This document shows positions 39,626-51,640 of a stretch of 64,000 bases of DNA, one piece after another. Position numbers and translations under genes: made by a program. Source of the stretch: Austropuccinia psidii (taxonomy: Eukaryota; Basidiomycota; Pucciniomycetes; Pucciniales; Sphaerophragmiaceae); the NCBI GenBank assembly GCA_023105745.1, contig JALGQZ010000009.1, forward strand, positions 19,330,564-19,394,563, in the 5' to 3' direction. Numbering within the stretch: the first letter of the stretch is position 1; each line of letters starts with the position of its first letter. The notes beneath the pieces are model-generated. The model had not been told where the DNA came from. It did no database searches and saw only the letters and a program-made list of their open reading frames with translations.

Positions 39626-41901
39626 CTATACTAAGTTCATCTGGTAATTCCTCCTCTTCAGAAGGCTCAGAACCAATTTCATGTACAGGGACATCATTTT
39701 TTTTGTGTCATCTTTTTCAATTTCTATCTCATTGATTCTTGTCTTTTTGGGACAGGTATTAGCCAAATGAGATGTACTTCCACACTTATGACATTTAAAA
39801 GGAGCTTTGTCATGTGGTTTATTGGGTTTTGGAATTGGTTTCCAACTGGCTTTGTTGTACATTGAGGGTTTATACCAATGCCTACCAATCTTTGTTCTAG
39901 TAGTGATGTCCTCCATAGCATTGATATAATATTTTGTAGAGCAAGGCTCAATACATCTGCTTTTTATAGCATGCTCAAGGTCACCACCACAATTTCTTAA
40001 TATCCTTTTATGTACCATTGTTTCAGACATATCAGGATGAAGGGCAGTTTATCTTTCCTTTTGTTTAAGAAACCAAGACATGGGCCTTTCCCTCTCAATA
40101 TTAAAAATGGCTTTTTCAAAAGAATTCTCCATTTTAAATCTCCTGGAATCATTTGCCCATTTGGAAATAATTTGTTCTTTCCACCAAGGCCAAGAATGTT
40201 TACCATGGTCTTGTCTCATTTTGTAATACCATTTCTTGCTTATTTGATAAACAATGAGTGTAATCTGGCACTTATGTATTCATCTGGGATGTTGAATTCT
40301 TCTTTAAACATATCAATTGTTTTCATAAATTCCATATGATTATATTCCCCTTCACCACTGAAGGTTGGCCATTCCTCTAATCTTGGAATGTCTTCAAAAT
40401 TTCAAGCAGTTTCCATTTCTGAATTACTTGAAACTGTATGATTTAAGTCATTATTCAAGTTTAGCACATTTCTGTCAAGAATTCGTGTAGACTGTCTTGG
40501 CAAATCATTCTTCAATGATATATTATTAATACTTGATTGAATGTCCTCTTTCAATTCAAGTCTTGCTTTATCAATTCTTTCAAATTGCCCTTGGAAAGGA
40601 GCTATATTGTTTCCAGTTGAGTTTTCCAAGTTTTGAACTTGTATTCTTAATGCTTTTAACTGTATAGTTATTAAAGAAAAACAATTGTTATCTCATTGAT
40701 TGAGTAAGGTGACCTTAGACTCAATTCTGGCACAAATTTGCGACAAAGACAAAATATCTTCTTGATTAAAATTTACAAGGCCAATAATGGTCTTTTGTGA
40801 CTCTTTCACTTGTAGTATCTCATTACCCAACTTCTGTTGGATATACTCAAATGTTTTAAACCTTTTTATAATCCCTTTATTACAAGTTTCAATTTGGTTT
40901 ACAAGCTTTACAAGATCTTCTTCTTTGGAAAAGATTGATTCAATCTTTCCTCTTCCTTGTTTTTAAATTCCATCAGAGTTCTTGCCATATTGAACACATT
41001 TTCCATGGCTGTCTTGACTTTCTTGGGAATCCTGTAATTCTGTTGGTAAGGCTTGTTCCACTTGGGATTTGCCTTTCCCTTTTCTTTTGCTTGCCCTTCT
41101 GGTTGGTCTTTGGGGTTTCCTTGGGATTTTTTGACACTTTTTGAGGTGTATGTTTTCTTGTGGAGGCTTGGGGAGCTTCCACTATTCTGTTTTCCTTCCA
41201 TCGGGCCAACGTTTTCTTCTGGTCCTCTTAAAACATGCTTTTGTTTTAAAACAAAGCTTTTATCTGTTGGACTTGTCCTTTGCAAGACATGGGTTTCCAA
41301 CCCTTCAGAAGTTCTTCTGTCTTTTCTGGCCCCATGAACTTCTTCACTTGAAGATATGAGTTCATGGTGCCTATCAAAAGACTTGGGAGAAGTTCCCACT
41401 CCTGCTGTTTTGCTGCCATAAACCAGTTCTTATACTGAGACTGGTATATCTCTATTGTTGCCTGCGGAAAGTGATTCAGGTCTAACAACAGCAATAGCAG
41501 TTATTTCAGCTTCTGGACTCTCCATAAGAGTGTCAAAGGTTCTGGCTAACCTTTGGGAACTGGTGGAAGTTCTGGCATCCTCAATTTGTGCCTCTCCTAT
41601 GGGCTGAAATTCTTGTCTTTTGGATTTATGACTTGAATGTCCTGGTCCAGATCCATTTGATTGGATGGAGTAGTTACTTCCACTTCTAGTAGGAGTCATT
41701 TCAAATCAATATAAAGCAATTAAGACTAAGGAGTGGATTGAATTTACCAGCTTGATCTTTAAAGGGTTCTTTGGAAATTGAACCCCTTGGCGCTTGGCTA
41801 GTTTGAATTTCAATACTAGACTCTGAGGTTTCAGAGTCTGAAGAACTTTCTCTTATGGAAGACACTAGAGAAAAAAAACTATAAGTTATTTTTTCAAACA
41901 A
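39626..41901 (-). pseudogene. Element B2 gag, broken by stops and frameshifts
   Basis: Collinear minus-strand pieces at 41901-41701, 41699-41430, 41399-40908, 40629-40402 and 40030-39626. The N-terminal half is Ser/Lys-rich and disordered (contains MTPTRSGSNYSIQSNGSG). A middle part looks helical, and a zinc knuckle CHKCGSTSHLANTC (canonical C-x2-C-x4-H-x4-C) lies near the end. I recall near-identical intact proteins in A. psidii. At least four breaks show that it is not functional. Confidence 0.75.
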
Positions 41902-42231
41902 TATAAATAAATTATAAACTCAACTTATTGGATAAAGTTGTTTTCATGTAATTTATGGCAAATTACATCAAAAATAATGAAAAATGTCTAAGATTAAACA
42001 AAAAATGTTTTTAGTAAAGATTTGTAATTTTTCAATTTTTTATTTGATTTTATATTTTCTTTAAAGAAATAATAATTATGCAATTAAAAATTTATTAATC
42101 AAAGTTGTATTATTATTCACTTTATACTATAATGACTCAAAGAATAAATTTCAAGTCTGTGATGTGATAATGCCACTAGTTAGACAAAAGAAATTTATTC
42201 CAAGTCACTCAATAGTATATTGTTTTTATTA
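41902..42231. other. Junction between elements B2 and F2
   Basis: 330 bp of AT-rich DNA between the gag start of B2 and the truncated F LTR. No B-type 5' LTR is present where one would be expected, so B2 has lost its 5' LTR. Confidence 0.5.
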
Positions 42232-42456
42232 AAAATTTATTTTTACTTAATTTTCACAAGTAAAAATGAATTTTCATAATTTTAAATTTTATTGTAATTT
42301 TTATTTTGAAATTATAATTCAATTTTGATGTTTAAATATAAATTTGTATTTATACTTTTATTTTTATAATATAAATAAACTTATTTTATTTATATTTGTA
42401 TTTTAATTTATCATTTGTGGTCTTTTGGGTATATAAAAATACCTCTAAGGCTCACA
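42232..42456 (-). repeat. Truncated 3' LTR of element F2
   Basis: Opens TGTGAGCCTTAG at 42456 on the minus strand, right after a purine tract. Homology to the other F LTRs ends near 42232, so only about 225 bp of a 1.8-kb LTR remain. Confidence 0.7.
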
Positions 42457-42470
42457 TTCCCTCCCCCTAA
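42457..42470 (-). other. Polypurine tract of element F2
   Basis: Minus strand TTAGGGGGAGGGAA next to TGTGAGCC of the 3' LTR and directly beyond the pol stop at 42478. Confidence 0.75.
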
Positions 42471-42477
42471 AATAAGA

Positions 42478-44553
42478 TCATTGCTTTGTAATATTGTTAT
42501 TTCTAGTGTGCCTGAATCTTCTGAGAAGTTTAGTAGCTTGGGGTATGTCCTTTTCCGGCAACCATATATCTTCACAAGTTGGGTCACTGTACCTAACAAG
42601 GTATTTCCTTACTTTGTTGGTTCTCAACTTTCTTTCTTTGAGAACTTTGGTAATTTTCTTACTACCAGATGGCTCAACAGGAGGTATAGCTTGGGGAATT
42701 TTATTACTCAAGGGAAATGTTTCAGCATCACTATATTTATATGGCTTTATCAAGCTCACTAGAAATGTAGCATGCTTATTGCTAAGTTCTTCAGATAACT
42801 CTACTTCAACAGCATTTTCTACATGGAGGGCCTTAATAACAAAAGGTCCTGCCAAGGAGTCTTTCAGACTTTTAGATCCTTTGATATTATTGAAGTTAGT
42901 GGTGGATACAAGAAGTAAATCCCACACTTTGAAATCTGGAGTTGCATGTGATTTATCCCATTTGTCCTTAGCATATGCAAAAGAGTCATCCATGCACCTT
43001 ACTGCATTCTTTCCAGCTTTGTCTAGCATTCCCTTGAAGCTAGCAGCTGTGGGATGTATTTCAATCAAATATTTCCTCAAGGAATCTTGGGGTAATTTGG
43101 GGTTCCATCCTTTTTCTAGGATAGCAGGAGTTTTATTGGTACTGATGTTGATTGATGTTTTATATGCTACTTCCCGTGCTGGAAACAGAGTACACCAATC
43201 ATGGGTAAATCCATCACAATCATTGAATTCAAGGCCATATGCACAAAATCTTCTTACCATTTCCTCCAAGGTTTGGATCATCCTTTCAGCCAGACCATTA
43301 GTTTGTGGGTGGTAGGCTGTAGAGAAAGACAGCTTAGTGCCAAATAATTGGTGAAGATTTGTCCCTAGTGCCAAAGTGAATTTGGGATCCCTGTCAATAA
43401 TGATATTTGTAAATATGCCAGTCCATGACACTACTCTATTCCAAATCACAAGATCTGTATACCTGTCTGTAACATTCTTTTGACATGGTAAAAAGATTGG
43501 AGTCTTACTGAATCTGTTTACAATCACTAGGCAAACATTATAACTTCTGTCACCTCCTGGTGGTAGTCCAGTTACCGAATTGATATGGACAATTTCCCAA
43601 GGTCTGCTTGGTTCTTGGATTTTTATCATATTTCCAAGTCTCTTGCTAGTGAATTTATTTGCTTTTTGACATCTGTCACAGGTTTCTTCAGACAGATGTC
43701 CTGAGAAGGGGCTGTAATGGCATTCTTTCAGTAAAAGATTGATTAATGACCTGTCCACAACTGTCATGACACATGTGTGCATGGTCCTGTGATAAATTAT
43801 ACCATCCAGTAGGTTAAATCTTCCTTCATCATAAGATCTTTTCCATACTTCATCCAAGGCATGTATTAGAGAGTTGTCTTTCCAGTCTTTGTTAAGTAAT
43901 TGGCATAAGATGATACAAGTCTTATCTTGAATGTAACTATTTCTGAATTCTTCAAAGAAGGTGGTGTTCAAGTCTGTAACATGTATTCCTTCTATTGGGA
44001 TTTGTGGGGAAGCTTCTTCTGGCACATAAGCAGGATTATCAATATTATTTGGTAATGGCCATCTGCTCAGTCCATCTGCATTTTTATGAATATTACCATC
44101 TTTATGAACAATAGTCATATTTACCCTATACTCCTGTATGGCTATTTGCCATCTGAGCATGTTTCTATTGGATGTTTTCATGTTTAAAAGTGATTTAACA
44201 CTTGTAAAATCTGTTATTACTTCAAAGACACATCCTTCCAGAAAGGAGTTGAGTTTTTCTAAATCCCAGACAAGGCATAGGCATTCCATTTGACTTGCTC
44301 CATATCTGGCTTCAGTTGGTTTGATTCGCCTGGATATGAAACATATGGGTCCTTCTACAGGTTTATCATTTATGATCTGAGCTTGCTGAAGTGCAGCACC
44401 CAGCCCATCCCCTGATGAATCAATATAAAATTTAAAAGGCAATTTAAAGTCTGGCACCAGTAAGAGTGTAGCAGTGGTCAAGGATTCTCTTAGAGACTCA
44501 AAATCTTTGACCCTGTCAACAGTCATTTCAAATACTGTGTCTTTGTCACACAA
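42478..44553 (-). pseudogene. Element F2 RNase H-integrase-chromodomain-like frame
   Basis: 691 residues, open, but its enzymes are damaged. RNase [20 protein letters not shown] near residue 40. Integrase zinc domain: [14 protein letters not shown], where the B2 copy has about 24 more residues between HLSE and CDRC, so the domain has an internal deletion. The first catalytic Asp is replaced (HINS in place of an Asp-containing motif). The second Asp is in IDRDPKF and the Glu in [10 protein letters not shown]. The C-terminal 60 residues ([20 protein letters not shown]...KLLRRFRH) resemble a divergent chromodomain. An upstream stop separates it from the RT frame. Confidence 0.82.
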
Positions 44554-44607
44554 TTTATAAAGTGGTCTTGCTATGGATGCAAAATCTTTAATGTGTTGCC
44601 TGGAATA

Positions 44608-45528
44608 TCATGCAAAACCTAAAAATGACTGAATTTCCTTTTTATTCTGAGGCATGGGTTTTAGCAATACTGCTGCAACTTTGTTTTTGTCAATTCCAAG
44701 GGACAAACCAAATACAACATGTCCTAGTGCTTTAAGTTCTATAAATCCCAAATGGCATTTCTTCAAGGAGATTTTCATGTTTACTGATTGAATTTTTGTC
44801 AAAACTCTGGACAATCTGTACATGTGCTCTTCCCAAGTCTTGGAACAGACAATAATGTCATCAATGTAAATGATTAACCATGCCTGTGAGAGTTCTTCAG
44901 GGAAGATTTCATTCATCATTCTTTGGAAGTGTGAAGGTGCATTTTTGATACCAAAGGGCATTCTTAAATATTCATAAACTGCACAATGAACAATAATTCT
45001 CAAATATTTTCTTGCTCTTGGTGTCACCACATTTTGATGGAATCCTTCAAGGGAATCCATAGTGGTTATATACACTGCTTGAGATATTTGAGTAAGGGAA
45101 ATTTGGATTTTTGGTATTGGGTACCTATCTGGAACACTGTAAGTGTTCAGAGCTCTAAAGTCTCCAACCATTCTGGATTTTCCATTATTCCATGCCACTA
45201 TGACTGGTGTAGTTATTTCTACTTCTTCATTATGGCCAACTTTTCTTATTACACCAAGGTCTAGAAGCTCTTTGATATGAGTTTGCAGAGCTTCCCTTGA
45301 CTTGGGACTTGCTGAGTATGCAGGTCTTCTCAAGAGTGGTGGATAAGGTCTTTCAATATTAAGAATGATATCAACTTCATGACCAAATATTTCTCCTAGA
45401 GGCTCTTTGTCTAAAGCAAATGCTCCTCTGTGGTCATACAAAAGGGAAGAAAGTTCATTTTCTTGTTTATCAGTCAGATGAAGGCTTATTTCAGCCTCCT
45501 TCAACTGTTCAGATTTGAATTTGTCCAA
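44608..45528 (-). pseudogene. Element F2 reverse transcriptase
   Basis: 306 residues. Contains VDIILNIERPYPPLLRRPAY, DFRALNTYSVPDRYPIPKI, FGIKNAPSHFQRMM and YIDDIIVCS (catalytic Asp pair intact), ending IQSFLGFA before a stop. The frame reopens after the stop in the RNase H frame (44553). The domain copies retroelement RNA into DNA. The core looks complete, but the polyprotein is interrupted on both sides. Confidence 0.85.
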
Positions 45529-45554
45529 TTGTAAGTTGACTGGTGATACTTTAT

Positions 45555-46082
45555 TTACTGTGATTTGTCTTTTAAATGGTAAAAAGGCAAATTTCTGACG
45601 CTTTTGGCTCCAATAGTAAAGTATCTGTCTTTGTTGCTATGTAAATCCATCCCATACATGATTAAATAGTCATTTCCCAATATAAAATAGGTACTAGAGC
45701 AGTTTTCCATAACAACAAATTCAACTGTGATTCTTAAATTCCCATTAATGTGTGTGAATATGACATTGGGCTCAAAAATTCCTAATGCTTTCATTGGATT
45801 ACTTGAACTATTGAATTTTATACCATCAATTGGTAACAATTGGTCTTCAAAATTTGGTACACCAGTTTTAAGAAAAGATTTTCCAACACAAGAGCAGAAG
45901 GCTCCTGGGTAAAGCCAAGGTTTGGTGGGCTTGTTGTCAATCACCATTTCTGTTATACAGGAGTTGCCAGCTGTATAACCTTTTGCTCTGTTTGGTTTGG
46001 TTTTCATAAGTTGTGCATCTTGAACTTTTGATAAATCAAGTTGACCATTGCTCAATTGTGGAAAGTGGGAATAAGATTCCAT
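45555..46082 (-). pseudogene. Element F2 aspartic protease, active site lost
   Basis: 175 residues, aligned by eye to the B2 protease: both have KTKPNRAKGYTAG-like and FILGNDYL-like segments. Where B2 reads LDSGAFCTG, F2 reads LYPGAFCSC, so the catalytic Asp-Ser is Tyr-Pro. The enzyme cannot work. Confidence 0.75.
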
Positions 46083-46192
46083 GATGTCAAAAGTGGCATT
46101 GATATTTTCTATATCTTTTGAAGATTCAGAAAATATGGATGACTTATCATCTTAATTGTCTTCAATTATCTCAGGTTTTTCAACATCAGGTT

Positions 46193-48632
46193 CTATTTCA
46201 ATATCAATTTCATTGATGTTCCCCTTTTGGGACATGTATTGGTTAAATGGGTGCTTTGGAAAATATGGCACTTTCTGACTGTATCTGCAGATTTATACTT
46301 AACATTATTAGAATTTTCTTTGGGGTTTTTGTCCACAGAATCTTTCCAAAGTGTATTAAACCTTGTTTTGAGATTCACCCTACTAGAACCAACTTTGGTT
46401 CTGGTGGTTACTTCTTCTAATATATTGATAATATCCTCTGCTAAACATTGTTCAGTAGTCCTGCTTTTGACAGCATGCTCTAAGTCACCTCCACATTGTC
46501 TCAGAATCTTTCTATGGATCATAAATTCTGACATGTCAGGATATAATTCTGTTAATCTGTCTTTTTGTTGGCAAAACCATGGTAAAGCTTTGTCTTTATC
46601 AGAATTAAATTTGGCACATTCAAAGTCTGTTTCCAATTCAAACCTTCAAGAATCATTGCCCCATTTGTTGATAATTTGGGTTTTCCAACACATCCAACTT
46701 TGGTGTCCATGTGCTTGTCTCAATTTGAGATACCATCTGTGAGCTGATTTGGTAAATAAGGTGTTAAACCTGGCTGTTACCAATATGTCTGGTAATTCAA
46801 AGTCTTCTTTGATCATGTCAATACCTCTGATGAATTACATATGGTCATATTCTCATTCACCACTGAAGTGAGGCCATTCCTTAAGTTTTGGAACTTCTTT
46901 CAAGAGTGCTTGGCCAATTGATGGTTCCAAGTTATGAAAAGAAGTAGAAAATTCATTTTTTAATTGAGAATTTTCAATATCAAATGCTTGTGGATTGGGA
47001 ATCCTGGTACCCTCATTTTGATTCAGAGGTGTAGACATTCTTGGTAAGGTGTTTATTAGTTGTTCAATATAATTAATTTTACTGTTGTTACATAATTGTG
47101 AGTTTCTTAATTCATGTTTTAAGCTTTGTATAGAGGTTATTAAATTCTTTTTATGATCATCCTCTTTATATGTCAGCTCATTCACAAATTCTGTTTGTTT
47201 AGTATTATCAAAGATAACCTCATTTAAATTTATTGTTAATTTTGATATTTCCTCTTTTGAGGTATCAAAACACTTTTTCAAGGCAATTATATGTGTCTTT
47301 ACTTCAGTAAATGATTTTCAAATATCATCAAAAGCTTTCTTATTATCCTCTTTGATAGTATTTATGGCTTGCTTTATTCTTGTTTCAATCATGTCATCAA
47401 TATTGAATTTAGAATATTTGTCTGTCAATTCCTTAAGAATGGCAGATTGTTCATTTATCTTATTGCCAAAAGAATTATCATTATTGGAGGTTTTAATTGT
47501 TCTTGAAAATTTTTCAAAACATTGAAGTGTTTCATTGATTTGGCTCAGACTCCAGTTATGTGTTTTAAGATTGTCACAAATCAATGTATTTTTATCAGAA
47601 AGATGCTCTTGACGTCAGTTACAGCTTCATACAACTCTGGAATAGAATCAAAAATATCAGATATCATTTCTGATATTTTATTCTGGCCTCCTCTTTCTTT
47701 TGTAATTCCATCATTGTTCTGGCCATCTGAATAACATTTTCCATGGCATCCTGTCGAATTTTTGGAATCCTGTAGCCCTGGCTGTAAGGCTTGGTGGCTG
47801 GTGCCGTTCCTTTGCCCTTGTTTGGAGCTTGTGGATGCTTTTTCATGTTGGAATTGCTGCTGCTGACAACTGGGGCTGTTTTTGGCACTTGCTTGGGTGG
47901 TGGAGGGTTGTTTTTCCTCCATTCTAGTGTCAAGAGCATCATGTTTTCCTTCTCCATCAATGGATGCCATCCATTGAGCAATTTGCAAGTATTGGGATGG
48001 CCCAGGAATTTTCCCACAGTCAGGTAAGAATTAATGCAGTCTTTCCACAGATATTCAATGCTCTGGTACTGCTTGTACTGCAGGGAATTGTTGTAAGCTT
48101 TGTGGCTTGCTTTGCCTATGTCCACTGAGGCTTCTTGTGGCAGTGTCAGCTCTTTGTGAAGGTAAAATGGTATTATCAGCATCACAATGACCTATTTTAG
48201 TTGTTTGGAAGTCATCAACTGACCCTTTTCCTTCTGTACCTGGTTGGCTTCTACCATAATCACATCTATTACCTTTCTGGGAGTGCTTGAGGTGTTATAG
48301 CTGGCTCCTAATCTAGTTGAAGGCATATTTTATGATTAAAAAGGCTTGAAATACTCTTTTTACGTCAAAAACTTACTATTGGCCAAATTATTAGCTTTCT
48401 GAAGGTTACTACTTATATCCAAGTTAATAAATTCAGAAGATATTGGTTCAGGTTGGTTATTTTGAGTCACAATAACAGTACTATTATGGTCTGAATTAAC
48501 AGTACTCGCAGGGATAATAAGTGATGAACTTTTGCGTGATTTTGACATCTCACGCCTGTCAGCAAGGATTTTGGGGGTCTGGCTCCCCCTTAGAGCTAGA
48601 GTTCCTTCCCCCCCCAATTTTAATCTTTCCAA
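46193..48632 (-). pseudogene. Element F2 gag, broken
   Basis: Collinear minus-strand pieces at 48632-48360, 48185-47664, 47584-47318, 47281-46853 and 46636-46193. The first piece reads out of the LTR remnant. A Gln/Pro/Ser-rich part is followed by coiled-coil-like helices and WPHFSGE, then CQQKDRLTELYPDMSEF and QCGGDLEHAVKSR. The zinc knuckle is ruined: CHIFQSTHLTNTC has lost the second Cys and one spacing residue. Confidence 0.72.
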
Positions 48633-49347
48633 TTTATTTTTTCCTTTAATTCCTCATCATGTATTGTACTTGTAATTTAAATATGTAATTCAATTGAATT
48701 GTACAGTACAATACAGTAATAATTGATACCTCATATGTAACTCAAAGTTTACTCATGTAATACACGCACACATTTTGACATTTCAATTGAAATCAATTGA
48801 AAATACTTCAATTCCTCATAACTTCTAAACTAAACACAACACCTCAATTTTAACACAAAAATTGATGGTTAACACCATATGTGGTGTGATCCAAATTAAA
48901 GTTTTGAGTATTTTCAATTTTTGTATTGAAAATACTGAAAACTTAATTTAAGCTTATTTAGAGTTGAGTTACAAAAATTTCACTCAGAGGTGACCCCACC
49001 TCATTTTTTAGAATAAATCAAATGGTGAAATAAATTTTATATGTTTATTTATTAGATAAAAATTTATAATATATTTTATATAAATCTTTACCAAAAATAT
49101 CTTAATTTCATAATTCTTATTAAAAATTCATTTTTACTTAATTTTTACAAGTAAAAATGAATTTTCATAATTTTAAATTTTATTGTAATTTTTATTTTTA
49201 AATTAAAATTAAATTTTGATTTTTAAATATAAATTTATATTTATATTTTTCTTTTTATAATATAAATAAATTTATTGAATTTATATTTGTATTTCAATTC
49301 ATCATTTGTGGTCTTTTGGGGATATAAAAATACTTCTAAGGCTCACA
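48519..49347 (-). repeat. Truncated 5' LTR of element F2
   Basis: Opens TGTGAGCCTTAG at 49347 on the minus strand. Matches the first 0.83 kb of the F LTR copies. Homology stops near 48519, where F1 and F3 continue for another kilobase, so the LTR 3' half and the leader have been deleted. Confidence 0.72.
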
Positions 49348-49969
49348 CTTTTGCAGACATTAGCCTGTGTCACATCAAAAACAACATCACCTTGATGAGA
49401 AGAAAGATTGAGTTCCCATTGTTCAAGCGTTGCTTCAACAGCAGGAATGTTGAGAAACCATGTGATCCAAGAAAGAATTTATTTTGATATGAATGTTGCT
49501 TAGGGATTACAAGGAATTCTCTGGCCACATAGTTGTATTCAATCAAAAGTTAGAGGTGGACATGGTACAGGCTTGTTCCTTGTAGTAAAAGTGATATGAG
49601 GAAGGGGGGATTTTGTGAGTGCAGAAAAGCTCAGAAAAGAATTTGTTGCTTGAGATTGTAGGCTTGAATGTAAAGTATTCAGGTGCTCCTTGAATATACT
49701 AAAGTGACTAACAAAGTGCCAAACAGATGTATCAATCAAATGAAGACTCCAATTTCAATTGCTTTGAAATTATACAAATATCAAATGGAACACTAGGTAG
49801 TTGAATTATGATAATATCATTTTGCTGAGTGAGTTGAATAATATGAATAACCATATCCCTTTCTCTACTGCATTTCTCACAACAAATCCCACATTTAAGA
49901 TACAACCAAATAATGAAATATAAAATAAAATCTAGAAAAAGGAATAAGTCACACTTTAATCTATAAAGA
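49348..49969 (+). other. Flank of F2 with a short coding-like remnant
   Basis: Directly outside the LTR, plus-strand frame 49350-49487 reads like protein (ADISLCHIKNNITLMRRK..., then KRCFNSRNVEKPCDPRKN) and then stops. It was probably part of a gene interrupted by F2. I do not recognise it. The rest shows nothing. Confidence 0.3.
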
Positions 49970-50650
49970 TTTCACAGGGGCTCTTATGAAAGTAAGAGTG
50001 GCCTGGCACTCAGGAATCAAGAGCTCACTTGGAGGGATCCAAAAGAATCAGGGAATAAAAGGATATATTCCTTTAAAGAAGAATAGAAGGTAAAGACAAG
50101 TATGCCAAAGGATAAAAGGAAAGGGAGCCAATGGCCAGGATAGTAAGAAGCCAAAACCCAAAGAGCCAATCAAATGAATCCTTAATTAACTGTTTCAACC
50201 TGCCAGAAAGAACAATGGAATTAGCAAAGGTTATGAACACCAATATCCACTGACAGGCAAATAAGAAAGGGTGCAGATGACTGACTTAAGATTATCAGTA
50301 TTTACTTAAATGAGGTAAAAGGAAATAATGATAAAAATAAATCCAATATATTAATTACCTGGGGAAAAAGTACCCAGGTGATGAAAAGTGGCCAGTATAT
50401 GTGAAAAGCTGGAAGGCTGATCCTGGAAGGTGAATCATCCAGCTGTATTGTCTGAATTGGGCCAATACAGTTCTGGACATCTTGAGAATTAAACTGTGTT
50501 ACTGAATTCCCACAAGGAATATGAATTTGCCCAATTGGGCCAAGCCAATACAGGATATTTGATTGCTTCCTGTATGGACCAATTGAGTTGTCAAAGGAAT
50601 GCTGAGTGCTTAATTCCTTGACAATGATTGAATTTTTCTGATTACCTTGG
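49970..50650 (-). repeat. Diverged LTR related to element E
   Basis: Starts TTCACAGGGGCTCTTATGAA and continues with GTGGCCTGGCACTCAG, CTGTTTCAACCTGCCAGAA, CTGACTTAAGATTA and ACCTGGGGAAAA, in the same order as the E LTR (4871-5630). Orientation as in E. The first base pair is altered (TT for TG). The right edge is approximate. Confidence 0.7.
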
Positions 50651-50660
50651 AAAATTTCCC

Positions 50661-51212
50661 TTAGAATAGTCCTGGTGAGAATTGAAAACCCAACTCCTTC
50701 AGGGCCAGGTGGTTGGGGTCCTTGAATGGTCTTCCAGTAGCCGCCAGGGAAGAGCCAGACTGAATAGCTGAAAAGTCCTCCTCTGGAGATTGTGATGTAT
50801 TGGGAACTTCATTTTGAATCACGTAATTGGGTCCTGAAAGTTTCACCATTGGATTGCTGAGAAAAAATGGTGCATAATGGTATATTATACCATATATGCA
50901 CCACTCCTGGTCCTTGAGTATGGAGTGGAATGAAGGAAGGGAAGTCTTCCCCTGAAATGGAAGGGAATCCCTGCTTGGAGCTGATCTAACAGCCTCTGAT
51001 GGTTGCCAGAGGCCATGGTCTGATTTATGGCCAACTTGTGGTTCTTGGTCACTTTGGGTCCTAAGGTGGGTTTTGGCCATTTGGGGTTGATTGGGTTTTG
51101 GGGTCAAAAATGGCTCAGGTGAGCCCACTTGTGGTTTGGGGGCTGATGTACTGCCCCCTGAGCCCCTTTTGGCGTCATTGGAATTGGGCCAAAAGGGGCC
51201 TAAGGGTCCCAC
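50661..51212 (-). CDS. Hypothetical Pro-rich protein in E-related 3' region
   Basis: 183 residues, ATG to stop, opening MGPLGPFWPNSNDAKRGSGG. Pro/Ser/Gln-rich with no domain. I recall many similar predicted proteins (MGPxGPFWP starts) in A. psidii, all probably translations of this repeat. It starts inside a GC-rich patch and ends just outside the LTR. It may be a by-product of a GC-rich repeat rather than a gene. Confidence 0.3.
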   Translation of the reverse strand: MGPLGPFWPNSNDAKRGSGGSTSAPKPQVGSPEPFLTPKPNQPQMAKTHLRTQSDQEPQVGHKSDHGLWQPSEAVRSAPSRDSLPFQGKTSLPSFHSILKDQEWCIYGIIYHYAPFFLSNPMVKLSGPNYVIQNEVPNTSQSPEEDFSAIQSGSSLAATGRPFKDPNHLALKELGFQFSPGLF

Positions 51213-51640
51213 GGACCGCAGGCCGTGTATTACAGCCCACGGGCTGTAGAGGCCGTAGGGGGCCTAAATGGCCCAAACCCCCCTAATATAAAGGGTTGGT
51301 CCAAGGGCCCTGGTGGTGGCTAGAGGGGCAATAGGCCCCTGGAAGACTGAAAAGACCCCCAGGCCCAAAAGAAGGATAATGGCCTGGGGGTTGGTGAGAT
51401 GGGGAATTGGCCAATGAGGCCAATGAAGGCAGGATATGGCCTGGGGCCATATTTGGCCAGTGGAAGGGTGTTATGGCCAAGAGGCCATAGTGCACTAAAA
51501 GAGTAAAATGGGCCATAAAACATATTATATGGTCAATTGACCATGACTTGGGTTCAGGTTGAAATTGCAGCAACACCCATTGAGAGGGGTGATTATTCGT
51601 GGTTGTGACAAAAGAAAATAAAAAGAACAAAACTCACTAA
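51170..51640. other. GC-rich patch of the E-related element
   Basis: CpG- and GGCC-rich sequence (CGGACCG at 51212, CCCACGG, GGCCGTAGGGGGCC), placed about 1.2-1.4 kb from the LTR start as in element E (6236-6500). Shares the style but little exact sequence with E. No antisense gene comparable to that in E is visible. Confidence 0.45.
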
